A stretch of DNA of 64,000 nt from Nautilus pompilius. Lineage: Eukaryota > Mollusca > Cephalopoda > Nautilida > Nautilidae. The translations under genes were made by a program, and so were the position numbers. The notes under the pieces were generated by a model, which was not told where the DNA came from, ran no database searches, and saw only the letters and a list, made by a program, of their open reading frames with translations. The stretch covers positions 148,501-212,500 of the forward strand of contig JACATO010002212.1 of the NCBI GenBank assembly GCA_018389105.1. Direction: 5' to 3'. Numbering within the stretch: position 1 is the stretch's first letter; each line of letters begins with the position of its first letter. This document shows positions 23,801 to 35,900 of this stretch, in pieces.

Positions 23801-26067
23801 AATACCTCCACATGAAAAATAATGAGGACACTGTCACTAGTTGTACTAGTTCAAATTTTGATGGGTATGTAAATCTAATCCTAATAAAGTGGAAAATTAT
23901 TAGTATAATTAAGAGTTAAATTGTCAGTCAGGAATATACAAAGGATGTTCAATGTAACCCAGCCAGATAACATTATGGTGATGCCATTTTACTGGGTTTC
24001 ATTTGAACATTTATACCATTATATAGCAGTAATTAACAGTACTTACAAACATTCATTTTTAAGAAAACAGATTTTAAAAAAATACTTGCAGTAATGGTGA
24101 AAGTTGGACTCTCTATATTTTCAAAACTTTTGTTTTCCTCAGCTTGATTTCACTGATGAGCCCAGAAGATAGCTGGGTGGCAAAATGGCAAAGAATCAGT
24201 AAGTATACTCTTTCTTTATTTTCACATGATAAAACTATTTTTTTCATAATGTTTGGCTTTGTTTCTTTTTAATTAAAATAAATGGATTAGCTATGTGCCA
24301 TACTGTTAAATGCTCATGATTTTCCTTTTTGTTTGTGTATTATGCAACAATTAAATAATATATTTATTTGATTGAAGAGAAAAGGCAAAACAAACTTCCT
24401 CTCAACAGCTGACCTTCTTTCATTATCTAAACATCTCTCCATTACTGTTTTATTTTTTAGAATTCTTTAGTTTTTACACTTAAACAGTATGTTTGATATA
24501 CAAATGTTATTTAAATGTATATCGTGTTTCTTTTTTTTTTCTTGTACAAAATGTAAATATAATCATTTTATAAAAAAAAACATTGGCTAGTGACAAAGTG
24601 AATGACATGTAAAGTTTGAGTATCCATGACAACAGAATTCAACATCTCCTTAATGATATAATATAAGACCATGTGTTCTAGTAGGTCAGTCCTAGTATGA
24701 CCACTTCTAGCCAATGATATATTGATAAAATCTGTGGCATGATGGTTTTTCTTGCAGTGCTGTAATAACCTGCAGATAGGTCTTTGATGACACACCAGAT
24801 CATCTTAACTATGCTAATGCTTGAGTAGTCATGCTGACCTCAGACTTATCAGTCTTGCATTAGGTTTGGTGGCGTTCTGCTGGAACGTGTGCCATCACAT
24901 CACTGTAGAAAATAAAAAACTAGGCAAGAAATATTTTCCATATGCCACTTATCAGATTTTTGTTCACAGCAATGCATACCATAAAGCTGTTACCTCAAAA
25001 TCTTTAACGTCCAGAGCATTTTCCAAATTATTCAGTAAGACTGCAGTAAATCTAGATCATCGTAAGCAAATAAATTAGACCAGGACTTGTTTGATAAAAG
25101 TGCATCAGTTCAAAAGCTGCAACAGAGAATACACCAGTGCAAAATGATGTCCAGTGAGGATTGTCCCACACTCTAACTGCTTACACCTCATGTCTGATCT
25201 CAGTCTCCCAATAATGGTGATTGGATGCACTAGTACACTTAGAGTTCTTAGTCATTGACACAATCATTTGCTGTTTAATGATTCCATTGATCACATAAAC
25301 CAAACTTGTCAGTCCTGGTGCTATGTTAGCATGAAATTACTCTGAGCTACTAGGACCATCTCTAGTAATGTCTAGGTAAAAGTCAACTTCATGTAAAAAA
25401 AAATTGTAGCTGTTCTCAGCATCAAATGCTTGTTCTTTACAAGAGATTAAAAATAGATTGGGGGGGATTTTTATTTAACTAACAAATTCAACACATTGGA
25501 GTCAGGAATATGAATTTTATTAAATGTTTAAAGAAAAATACATCATTGCCATTAAGCAAACAACACTAACTCCTATGAATTGAGAAGACAAGTATTCAGT
25601 GACGTTGAAATCTGAAAAAGTGAAAAACAACAAAATTAATAAATGATTAAATGGACAAGAATGATTTAATTTCATGCATCAATTTCTATATTATACAAAG
25701 AATTTGATGAAACATTTTATTTTTGTCAAAGTAGAAATTCAATTCTTTTGAATTATGTTGCAACAAAACAAATTTTAATACTCTAACCAAATACTTTTTT
25801 TTTTATTTATTTATACACACACACACAACTAACTAACAGCAAGAGGAAAAAACTGAATTGTAGTGGTACTTTTTAATGAAGGTATGATGTAACCTAATAA
25901 CATTTAAGTATACAAGATGCTGAAATAAAATTTTCATATTTTTAGGTCGGTTTACCAAAGGATGCTATGCAATATCAGTGACTGGAAGACTTCCACCTTT
26001 TGCTGTCAGAGAATTGAAGCGAAAAGGAATTGTATACAGACCAAGAGACACAAGTCAAAAATTATAA
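20764..26067 (+). CDS. SUPT4H1: SPT4 homolog, DSIF subunit (complete)
   Basis: Small zinc-binding subunit of DSIF; with SPT5 it binds RNA polymerase II in the nucleus and controls pausing and elongation. Exons 20764-20832, 23758-23864, 24143-24198 and 25946-26067 total 354 nt, giving 117 aa, the usual animal length. The protein starts MSVETLPKELRHLRACLLC; zinc ligands C16, C19, C33 and C36 are all present (RACLLC and DGCDNC). SPEDSWVAKWQRI and YAISVTGRLP match the SPT5-binding core. All junctions keep phase with GT/AG borders. Divergent from SUR across a CpG-rich promoter and convergent with SPATA22. Intron 1 (2.9 kb) holds a G-rich minisatellite. An AATAAA lies at 26144-26149. Confidence 0.96.
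21131..22147. repeat. G-rich minisatellite, mainly 48- and 51-bp units
   Basis: About 19 full units of GGCATCTCACCACCGTTATG + GACGNTGGCAGGGTCC + a variable G-rich spacer lie in SUPT4H1 intron 1. Early units carry GGGTGGGGTGGT (48 bp), later ones GGGGGGTGGGGTGGT (51 bp), and a few are 46 bp or have long G runs (21314-21330). The 3' end has shortened units lacking the GTTATGGAC core. Because most units are multiples of three without stops, long open frames appear in five frames; they are not genes. The plus strand, which is the SUPT4H1 pre-mRNA sense, is G-rich with G runs that could form quadruplexes. Confidence 0.97.
22148..23757. other. Remainder of SUPT4H1 intron 1
   Basis: AT-rich intron. 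The only notable object is a 70-codon open frame on the plus strand at 22284-22496 that looks protein-like (see findings). Otherwise I see only homopolymer runs. Confidence 0.6.
23758..23864 (+). CDS. SUPT4H1: SUPT4H1 exon 2
   Basis: 107 nt after TTTTCCAG. It encodes KYDQFVIDGCDNCEEYLHMK and the CTSSNFDG motif, with the second cysteine pair. Donor GG|GTATGT, phase 2. Confidence 0.95.
24143..24198 (+). CDS. SUPT4H1: SUPT4H1 exon 3
   Basis: 56 nt encoding LISLMSPEDSWVAKWQRI between CCTCAG and GTAAGT, phase 2 to 1. Confidence 0.95.
24199..25945. other. SUPT4H1 intron 3
   Basis: The middle (about 24570-25400) is less AT-rich and may be an old repeat, but I could not assign a family. An (AC)n run lies at 25815-25827. 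Confidence 0.5.
25946..26067 (+). CDS. SUPT4H1: SUPT4H1 exon 4 (coding part)
   Basis: 122 nt after TTTTTAG. It encodes the C-terminal strand YAISVTGRLP, then VRELKRKGIVYRPRDTS and a TAA stop. Confidence 0.95.
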
Positions 26068-26143
26068 CTATTTGACACCGTTTATTTTGGTTTAATTTTA
26101 TCTTAAAAATATTGAACATGATTCAGAAACTATTGATGAAAGA

Positions 26144-26149
26144 AATAAA
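26144..26149 (+). terminator. SUPT4H1 polyadenylation signal
   Basis: A canonical AATAAA lies 77 nt past the SUPT4H1 stop codon. Confidence 0.7.
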
Positions 26150-26761
26150 GACTAATATATTGCTTTAATTACCTTCAATATTTAGCAGTGAAGGCATGGT
26201 AGTATTAATCATTTTCAGTGTGTCAGGTTTCCACACACAATGAATAAAATTAAATAGATCTTCAATTTATGATACTAAATTTCTTTCATGTCATAGGCTC
26301 AAATAGGATTTAAATAAAACCATTTTGAGACTGAGGATGCAATATTTTCCTCTTGAATTCTATATCTCTAATCATTGTTCTGTTCTGCTCAAACCTAGTA
26401 GTATTACTTGCTTGTTTAAATATGGGTGGTGGTTGTACCAATGCTAAACCACTTTTGTAGTCAACATTTTCTGGATGCAAGAGCTCTAATTCCAATTTTA
26501 ATATTATGGCCAACACTAAATTTAATTAAAATACAACTGAAGGTTAGCACCATTTTGAATTTTAAGCCTGTTAATGTCAACTTTACTCCAATATATTTTA
26601 AATTAAAAAAATTCCATTGAAACAAGTGTACTAGCTACATGACTAGAGGAAAAAATTGGTCTATAGACTGGCAATCATTAGAAAAAAACCTAATGAGGGA
26701 TTTTTACTTCATAATCAAGGCCATCTTTATTGTATGAAGGCATTACTTCAGGAAATCAGTA

Positions 26762-26768
26762 TTTATTT
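26762..26768 (-). terminator. SPATA22 polyadenylation signal
   Basis: AATAAA on the minus strand about 46 nt past the SPATA22 stop; another lies at 26726-26731. The two convergent genes leave roughly 750 bp between their stop codons. Confidence 0.5.
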
Positions 26769-26813
26769 TTTCAAAAAAATTTGAGGATCACTTGTACTAG
26801 AAGAAATTGAATT

Positions 26814-26967
26814 TTAAAAAAATATCAACCACCTCTTAATTGATGTCTGAAGTAAATTGTCAACAGCACTGCAAATTGACTTTGCACATTTTCTTTCTTC
26901 TTCCTCAGCTGGACGTACAGAAAAGCATTTAAGTCTGCCACTTTTTCTATCTAATGTCCCAGTGATT
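26814..26967 (-). CDS. SPATA22: SPATA22 last coding exon
   Basis: 154 nt, ITGTLDRKSGRLKCFSVRPA followed by a lysine/cysteine-containing helix and TAA stop at 26816-26814. Confidence 0.85.
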
Positions 26968-29900
26968 CTGTCATAAAAGTGAATAATAATGTTCTTGAAA
27001 ATATTGTAACATTTCACAGCTTAACATGATACAGTAAAAAGTTACTCCTTAACTGGTGCTCTTAAATTTCTGTATAGTGTAAATTTGTTGTTTTCTGTTG
27101 AGGAATCTGTACTAACATTGATTAATGAAATATTCTAATATACTGAGTTATATTATATTTGGAAAAATGTGCTTCTATTTTCTAACTTCTAGGAGTAGGG
27201 GAAACTGGGACTGGTTGTAACATACTTCAAACAAATCTACTTTATTCTGGAACTATGTACAGGGAGGTTATGGTTAATCAGATATTATAAACTACTAGAA
27301 CAAAGAACAAATCACTTAGTTATGATGATGAAATAATACAACTTTAGCAGAATTCATAACATTTCCTTTTGTCAAAGTGTTACAATTTACCCTAGGTTGG
27401 AGTTAGTAATAGTGTTAAAATTATATACAAAAACAGTTTATTTTTTGTTGCGCATTAAACTAGATTAAAAAAAACTTTAAGTAAAATAAAAATTTTCCCT
27501 GTTAAATCTGATTGCTCATGACAAACTGGTGGTTTTAGATACTATTTAGGCAGTTTAATGAAGCACATCCAATTTTATATTTTATCAATCTGGTCAACAC
27601 ATTTGTTAATATGAATCTGGAACTTTAATGTTATATCCTAACTAGCTCAAAGGAAAATATTTTGAGGTTCTCAGGAGATAATCCAAAGCAAATGTTTGAT
27701 GTTTTTTGCAGTATTATATTTCATTTTCTTGCTCATTACTGTACACTGGTTATGTTAGAAATAGATAATACCAAATGGAAGCTCCACATTTATCATTAGA
27801 GCCAATTTTTTTTTTCTTACTGGTTTAAAGTGACATGACAAATACCATAGTCACTTGAAATGGATCTAACAATTGTTTAAAGCTACTTCATGTACAGCTT
27901 GCCTCATATGATAAGGCATCTTTCTTATGTACATATGAGGCATTAGTATTTTTCTGTCAGTGTAACTGACAGTTGGTACTCCTGGGAAAATCTTAGTGTC
28001 TTTCAGGTAGAAAGTCAGTACTTGAAAGATAACAAAGATGTTAATGTGGTGTGTTCAGAGACCAGAAAAGACTTGGAGAGCTCAAAATGGGGAGTAAGCA
28101 GTGTGTGGGCTCTACAAACATAATGTAGCTGAATTATTAAAGATCCAATATTATGGACAACACTATTCTCTGGATACTGGAATTTTTATGAACAACTAAG
28201 ATCAACAAAAATGTTGTTGTTGTTTTGTTTTTTTACTTGACAGAACTCTTTTTTTTTTTTTTTTTTATGATTTGAATTAAATACTAGTTAGTAACCAGAA
28301 TACTTATGGGGATGGTTGTAACAAAACTATGAATAACCTGCAAAACTTAAGTTCTGAAATAATACATTATTGCACATGGTTTGTTTGCTTAATATACTTA
28401 AGCTTTATCTAATACATTTCTTGTGAGAATGAACTAAAGGCTTTTCACAGGATAGCAACATTGCCAAAACTTTACACTCATTTACAAGATAATGCCAGTG
28501 TTACAACCTAACCCTGGTACCAAGCACCAGGCTAGATTGAGCAACCTTCCAAAAGTATTTATTCTGAGAAACCTATAAAATAGTGCAATTTGTAGTGTTC
28601 CAGACTCCAGTGAGATTATTTTGTTAAAGTGTTTTAACTATACATTTGAAAAAAACACTGATTTTATTTCCTATTTTGGCACCATGCCAAATTTTTAAAA
28701 TTTAATTTAGTCTAAAATTAGTGTGAATATATAATTAATAATCAGGATGATACTTTTGTTTACAATCATTGAGCATAAAAAGGCAAGTTACCCAGTAGAT
28801 TTTCTAATGAATAATCCAAAAATATATAAAAAAAAAAAAAAAAAAAAAAAAACAATTGGACATTTGTTGGTCTCAAAGAATTGATTTCAATCACTGGCAT
28901 TCATAGCTTTATTAGAAAGTTCTTTAAACATTAAAAGAGCAACTCTGATTCAGGACCAAAAGGTACAGATGATCTTGATACTAAATTATGCATACACACT
29001 TTAAGGTTAGAGGCAGTTAATTAGAAAATTATCTATCAAACCTGTGCCATTTTCCTCTAGTCAGTCGCTGAATTTTTCTGTCCTTTAAAAAGAAAAATAT
29101 TAAAACAATTTAAATCTATAAAAGATTAAACTGTTTGCATATACTTGTTTCAGTACAAACTTGATTAAAAAGTAATCTTTAATAACTGCCAAGAAAAAAC
29201 CCTCATGGTATTTACATTTTGCCAAGTAAAAAATTTTAAGAAGGGTGTTTAATATTTAGAGTTTTCTGTATAGATTAATTTAAATAAAGTAGTTTTTTCA
29301 AACTAAAGTGCATCAGTATTCAAAATGCAGGCCTTAAAGCAAGCATCCTGTATTTTCATTGTCAGTCTCAAAATGCACCTTCCTGAAAGACTGAGCAAAA
29401 CTTATTACTATTTGCAGCTATGCTCAATAGAATAAACTTACAATGTATGTTTTAGTTTTTATTAGTATCACTTTTGTGATAGCTGGTCAGTGAAAGAAGA
29501 TTGACGTCTTTGTCATAGAGCGAGCTAGGTTTTCAGTTTGTGATTAACCACTGTTCAGTAAAAATAGAACAGAACAGAAGAGGAAATTTTATAAGATTCA
29601 CTGGCAAACCATTATCTTCAGTTTGTTCTAAATCATAGATGTGTGTATGTGTGTTGGTGTGAGAAGATCCTTGACAATGAAGTAACAATAAACTTAAAAC
29701 ATTTGAATGCATCAGGGTGTGCAGCAATCTTAGTGATAAAATAAAATTTAGTTTGTGAAAAAGGACTCCTTTTTTCAATGTTTTCAGCTGGAGACATCAA
29801 CAAATTTACTATATACTGTATCTAGAGCAGATATTTAATGAAAAATCTTTAAAAGGGACTTCTTAATTTATAAAAATTAGTATACTTAAAATCTTTTAAG

Positions 29901-32900
29901 TTAATCAACATACAATTCATTATTTTACAAATGAATGTAGCAACTTGCATTTGGATACTCTTATTCTTAGCTCAAAGATCATCAGGGAGTAATGACAAAA
30001 GCTGAATTTTGTTAGTTGTATACTTCCAGAATAGAAACTATCTTAACACTAAAAACTTGCACAACCACATTCTACTCAACAAAATCTAACTGTTATATAT
30101 CTATAAACAAGATATTAATTCATGTTGATATCAGGCGTAATTGTGGCCCTAATGTGCATAATTTTTCAAATACAAAATAGTAAAGCAGGCTGAAAAAAAC
30201 AACAGGAATTACCAATGTAACTCCACAAGAGAAGGCTATAATATTAGGAAAGTTTTTCTACCAAAATGAGAAAAAAACTGCACTGCTACTGCATAAACAA
30301 GTCTATGAAAGTTTATGCAGTACACAAACTACAAAATCTGGCCATGCAATTTGAAGAAACAGTTTGTGAATGATGTAGAAGTGGATGGCCAGCAATCCCT
30401 CTGGAAAGATTTGCAGAAATTGATAATACAACTAGAATAGGCAGCACTTGTCATCTGTATCAACAAACAGATATACATAGAGTGCTATACTTTCAGCAAA
30501 GTGCTTTAAATAATAATTAAATATTCATGAGATAAAGTTCATGCAAGAACTGATCACAACGTATGATTGAATTAACATTATTTCATCCTGGCATTTATTG
30601 AGAGCATGGAATTTGACCCAATATTTAAGCAGTTTCTGTGGAGTGATAAACAGTTCATGCTTCATGAAGTGGCTAATATGTAATTACAGGATATATTCAT
30701 CCTTTATCTAATTGCCCCATCCTATTTCAAAGACGCTGGACTTAATAAAGTGCAGAGTTGCACCATCACAGGTGTACAGCAATGCTGCATTTGCTTGTTG
30801 CCTTACTCGACACATGATGTGTTTGAAAGATTATTTCCATGCAAGCGGTACTACTACACTCAATGCAATTTCAAAGCAGCTGCTTAGAGGTGTTTGGTGA
30901 AGAATGGGTCATTAGCAGGCATTTTAAAGTGCAGAGACCATCTCAACCTGGCAGATTACTGGTTATAAGTTAATCTCAAGGCTTGTTTTTACTCAGATGC
31001 AATTCAATCGTTACCCTTGGTAAAGGATACAATCCACTAAAGCTGTCTACATTCTTTAGGGCATATCACAATCAGCTATTTACTCCTCAACTGGATATTG
31101 TAATTGAGAATTGGGTAATACACTGAATATGTAATATAGAATATCCACCTGTCAACATTCATTTATTTCATTTTCTTGGTTTATCTTGTTTTTATGTGCT
31201 GACACTCATGTTCACCATATTTTATATCATTTCATAGCTATGACTATGCAAAATGGCCACATGGAGGTGCTATTAGTCTTATTAGTGAAATTGTATTTTC
31301 TGCTGCAAACAATGAAATTTAATTCATTTTTTTTTTTTTTTACATTGCAAGGTCTATTTTGCACTACATTCCAAAAACAATATTTTTGATTTAATTCTGA
31401 ATTAGAGTAGGGTAAAACAATTTTCAGTAGTGTTTGCATATACTGAATTAATAGATTTTTTATTTGTACAAACTTTAAACTGTCTGAATAACCAAAAATA
31501 CTGTACTTCATTCTAATGGCATTTAGCCACCATATCCATCACGTGTATTTAAAAACATCAACATTCAGAGACGTTTTTAAAAAATAACTATACGTGCATT
31601 ACAAGGAAGAAAATCATTTTTAAAATTCTGTTTTCTCTTTAAAAACTTCAAAAGTTTTTCTACAGAGGTGTAAAAAAAACAAACAACAAAATGAAATTGG
31701 TTATTACTTACTATTTCATAAAATATGCATTTGACTGTATCTGTTTCATCTCTTAATACAAATTCTTTTCCTATTCCTGAATTATCAGCAACAACTGCAG
31801 AATCTAAAACACCTTTTTATTTTTGTTAAAAAGAAACAAAGAAATGGAAAACTCAGTAAAATACAGAAAGTTGAAAATTTATACTATATGCTTTCGTTTT
31901 CAACAAAAAAGAAGCCTTCATTTTCTTCTAGTTTATCCAGCTATTAATGAAAATTTTTTAAATATATGTTCAGATCTGTAATGTTGAGTGCTTCTACCTT
32001 TCTTCACTATCTAGCAGAAACTGCTCACAAACAATAAAAAAAATTAAATCTCTAAAAACAAGATTTTACATACTTCATTTTGTTATTAAATACCATATTA
32101 TAAGCAAATTTCACTATTTAGATTTAATAAAAATATATGAAAGAGATCAATATTTTAAATACAATCTCAATTATTTATACAAAAACTATTAACTCACAGC
32201 AGTGCAGAAAAATCATCAATATTGAAATAAAGAAAATTATCCAGAAATGAAAGTTATATATATAACATACCTGTATACACACTTTCAGACCACCAGACAA
32301 AGACATTTGTCTCTATTGTTAAGATGTTCCATTTCGATGCTTACAGATGACAGTACCATGCACTGCAACAGTAACCCTGTCACATTTTTTCAGCATGTGA
32401 CAAAATTGTATAAGCTTTTTTGTATGAACACTTTACTAGGTGAATGAGATGAGGTGGATAAGTTGAATACTTGTCACACTCCAGATTTTTTTTTTCCTGT
32501 GGGATGTACTGAAGGACAAGGTGTAATGCCACAAAACCAGCTATCAGACTCTAACAAAGAATCGGTGATGCTTCAATAGTTATTCCTGTGAAAATGTGTT
32601 GCTTTGCTGTGTTGCTATTTTCAGATGCTGCAATATTATGCAGATGCCAATAATGGAAATTTTGGACATCTATTGTAATGTAAAAATTTTATAGTATTTA
32701 ATGTATAAAAATTCTATGTAGCAATATATCTTTGTTTATTAGACTACAGAAAAGTGTATATACCATTTTGAGATACCCTATATTTATATAACTAAAATGG
32801 AAAACTTCAGTAGAAACAATATATATATATAATATATAAAACAATTTAGGATTACTGACATTTAACATTTCTTACCATAAAGTTCAAAAATTAAACTCAG

Positions 32901-35900
32901 ATGATTTTTGTTCTTCCAGTGTTTTAATCCTTGAATATTAACTGTGTATATGCATATGCCATCATCTTGTGACTGCCTGGATGAACTTGTGGCATTGAAT
33001 GAAGACAACTTCTAAAATAAATTGAGAAAATTACACACAGTGACAATTATTATTATTATTATGGCAGTTGTGTTCAACGTTTTGCTATACCTAAAACAAT
33101 GATGAACTGATTTGTCTATTTAATAATGAATTTATCTGTAAACTTTCCCTTTTCTTGAACTGTTAATTTTTTGTAAATAATTGTTTTGTTTATTTGATAA
33201 AAACAATAAGCTGCCATTATATTTTTGCAATGGCTCAATAATATTTTGATAAACTGGACTAGGAAAATCTCTCTTGCAGACAAGATCATAATGGTCTGTT
33301 GTTCTTCACCACAGCAGCAGCAGCAGTATTTCATTGGTTTATGAAAAGAAGAAAAACTAATTTAGAACACAAAATATTCAGTGATGCAATTATTTTTTAT
33401 CCAAGACAATTTTTTTTTTACTACTGTTTTCAAAGCACACTTAAAGTATAAATAAATAAATTAATATATACAGTGGACTCTGTCTAAACACACACAAACA
33501 CTTTGGCCAAACTGAACATTGACTTTTGGTCCTGGCAGAAGACAACATTATATCAATATTTAAGAAGCACCAAGTAATCTAACTTCTTCAAAGTCTGAAT
33601 TCTGACACTTGTTGTTGGTACCAAATGTTGTTTCATTTAGAAAGTGCCTGTTGGTAAACTGATATTTCAGTGAACTTGTAACATTTGATTGGTACCTAAT
33701 TCAAAACAGATAGAAATGTTAACTATTACATGCTTGAAACAATGGATACAGCTTGCGAGTTATCAGTGGAATGCAGCATCGACCCTGTGAGATTATCACC
33801 ACAGTAGATAAAGAGTACTTTTTGCGGTCTTAGGTTTAAGGACTATTATAGATTACCTTCTTGTCAACATCATGTGATTAACAATGTACAAAAGTGCTAT
33901 ATATATTGGGTCAAGGGAAGTTTTTCACCTGTGTTTCTGGCTATGTCATTATCAAATACTCATCCCAGCCAGTCTGTCTTATTACAACACATTCTGTCAT
34001 TGATTTCCCTTCACCAATAAAACATGTTGAAGACAAGTTGCTACAGGACTATTATCAACTGCCTCAGACTACACAACAACTAGCTGAAAAATATGATACA
34101 GGAACAAAGTATCCATTTGTTTTTATCTATCTTTATTGTGTAAATAAATAGCTAATACATTTCTTTTATTTTCTTTCTGCATTTTGTAAATTACACTTAA
34201 CTTCATACCTTTAATTAAATGTGATAATGGAAGAGAAAACAACTCTGCTATGAGTACTCTGGCAATCTTACATAACTGACATTATATTCTAGTCAGTCCC
34301 TTTTGATATTGGTTTAGACAGAGTTCACTTTATATATACACACAGAGACAAATTAAGAAAATAATATGCCAAATTTTTCATTCTTTAGATGTGTGTAAGT
34401 GCAAAACTGGAGTTAAAAGAAAACAAAAACAATAGCTTCAACAAAACCGTCTTTTTTTTTTTTTTTTTTTTGTTAAATATGTCCCAAAATCCTACGTGTT
34501 TATATTATTTGATTGCTTATTTTCAGTACTTTAAGAATATTCTCATAAAGCATCACTTTCTATAAAGAATTGGAAAATTCATGTGCCTTTGTGGTTATGA
34601 AAACTGAAAAGTAGAAAAAGCATGAAATGGTATTACTTCAATATTTTACTATTTATCTTCCTTGACAATGATATATTAAAGTGAAATGTTATAATTTTGA
34701 AGTTGAAAAAACTTTCTTTATGGTTCTGTACTTAACTTATGAAAGACAAATTTTAAATGTAGATGCTTAATATGTAGAAAAATTCTTTTCAATAAACTGC
34801 ATTATTTGGTTAAATATGTATACATAGAAAAGTGAAAATCTCATCTTAATATTGGAAGTAATTATGCAAGGTACACAACTTAATTTGTGGAAGTTTCGTT
34901 TTTATTATCTCCCTTGCATTTTATTTTAAAGTCAAATTTTACTTATCACACCACCAAAAGAATTAAAATAAATGGATGCAACAGTTAACTGCCAGTCTGA
35001 CTTAGTTTATTATATTATCATATGCACTAATAAGTTATACAAAATGATAATTTAATTTACTTTCAGTAAAATATTTCAGTATGAAAAATAAACAATTTTA
35101 TCTTTACTTTTAAAAACTTGTTTGAAGATAGACAATAAATATCTTGCTCATGGAAATTGAGTTGAAAACAGAAATTACTGTTAACTGATTAAATCTGTAT
35201 GAGATTATCTCAACATTTTAAATTTCTTTTATTTTTTCCTTGGATCATCTTCTACAAAATAATTAAATTAACTTTCTGATTCTGCTATAACAACATTTTA
35301 AAAATATCTAAGAAAGGGGAGTTGATAAGCAAACCAAAAAGACATCAGTAACAAAAAGTAAAAATGATTAACTATGGATCTTTGTGTGTGCAGAAAGAAA
35401 ATAAACTTTTTTTAATCAAAGTTTTAAAGTCTCTGAAATGTTTATAAAAAAGTAAAGTTTCGATTTTTATGCAAATTGGTAAAATAAAGCTTTTAAAAAC
35501 AAATTAAGAACTTCAAAACAATCCAAATCCTTCATTCCAGTCATAAAAATTTTTGGTTGTGTTCATCTTTCCTGTATGTGTTCCTTTAGCAAATTCATTT
35601 CCCATATCAGTCCATAATTTATTCAGTTTTTCTACCAGACTGCTTAAATAAAGATTTAGATACTTCTGTTAAAGATTTTTCAGTTTTATCTTTTGAATGG
35701 AGAAACACCTGACTGCTAAGCTAACTTCTTCTAACACATTTATGTAACTCTTGAGCTAATTCAACTCAGGTGCCTTCAAGTGTTGTTTTTTTTTTTTACT
35801 TTTTTATTTGAAACAGAACACACAACTCTCTCGGTGGAATCTCAAGCAACTATTTTAGCTTTAATTTCAGTTTTACCTAAACCTTTATTAATTTTTCTCT

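Noticed and set aside
24568..25078. Open frames of 75 and 85 codons in SUPT4H1 intron 3
   Set aside because: No recognised domain; probably part of an old unassigned repeat.
35761..35830. Exon of SPATA22 in the giant intron
   Set aside because: Protein-like minus frames here match the PLA2-like virus relic rather than any SPATA22 motif.
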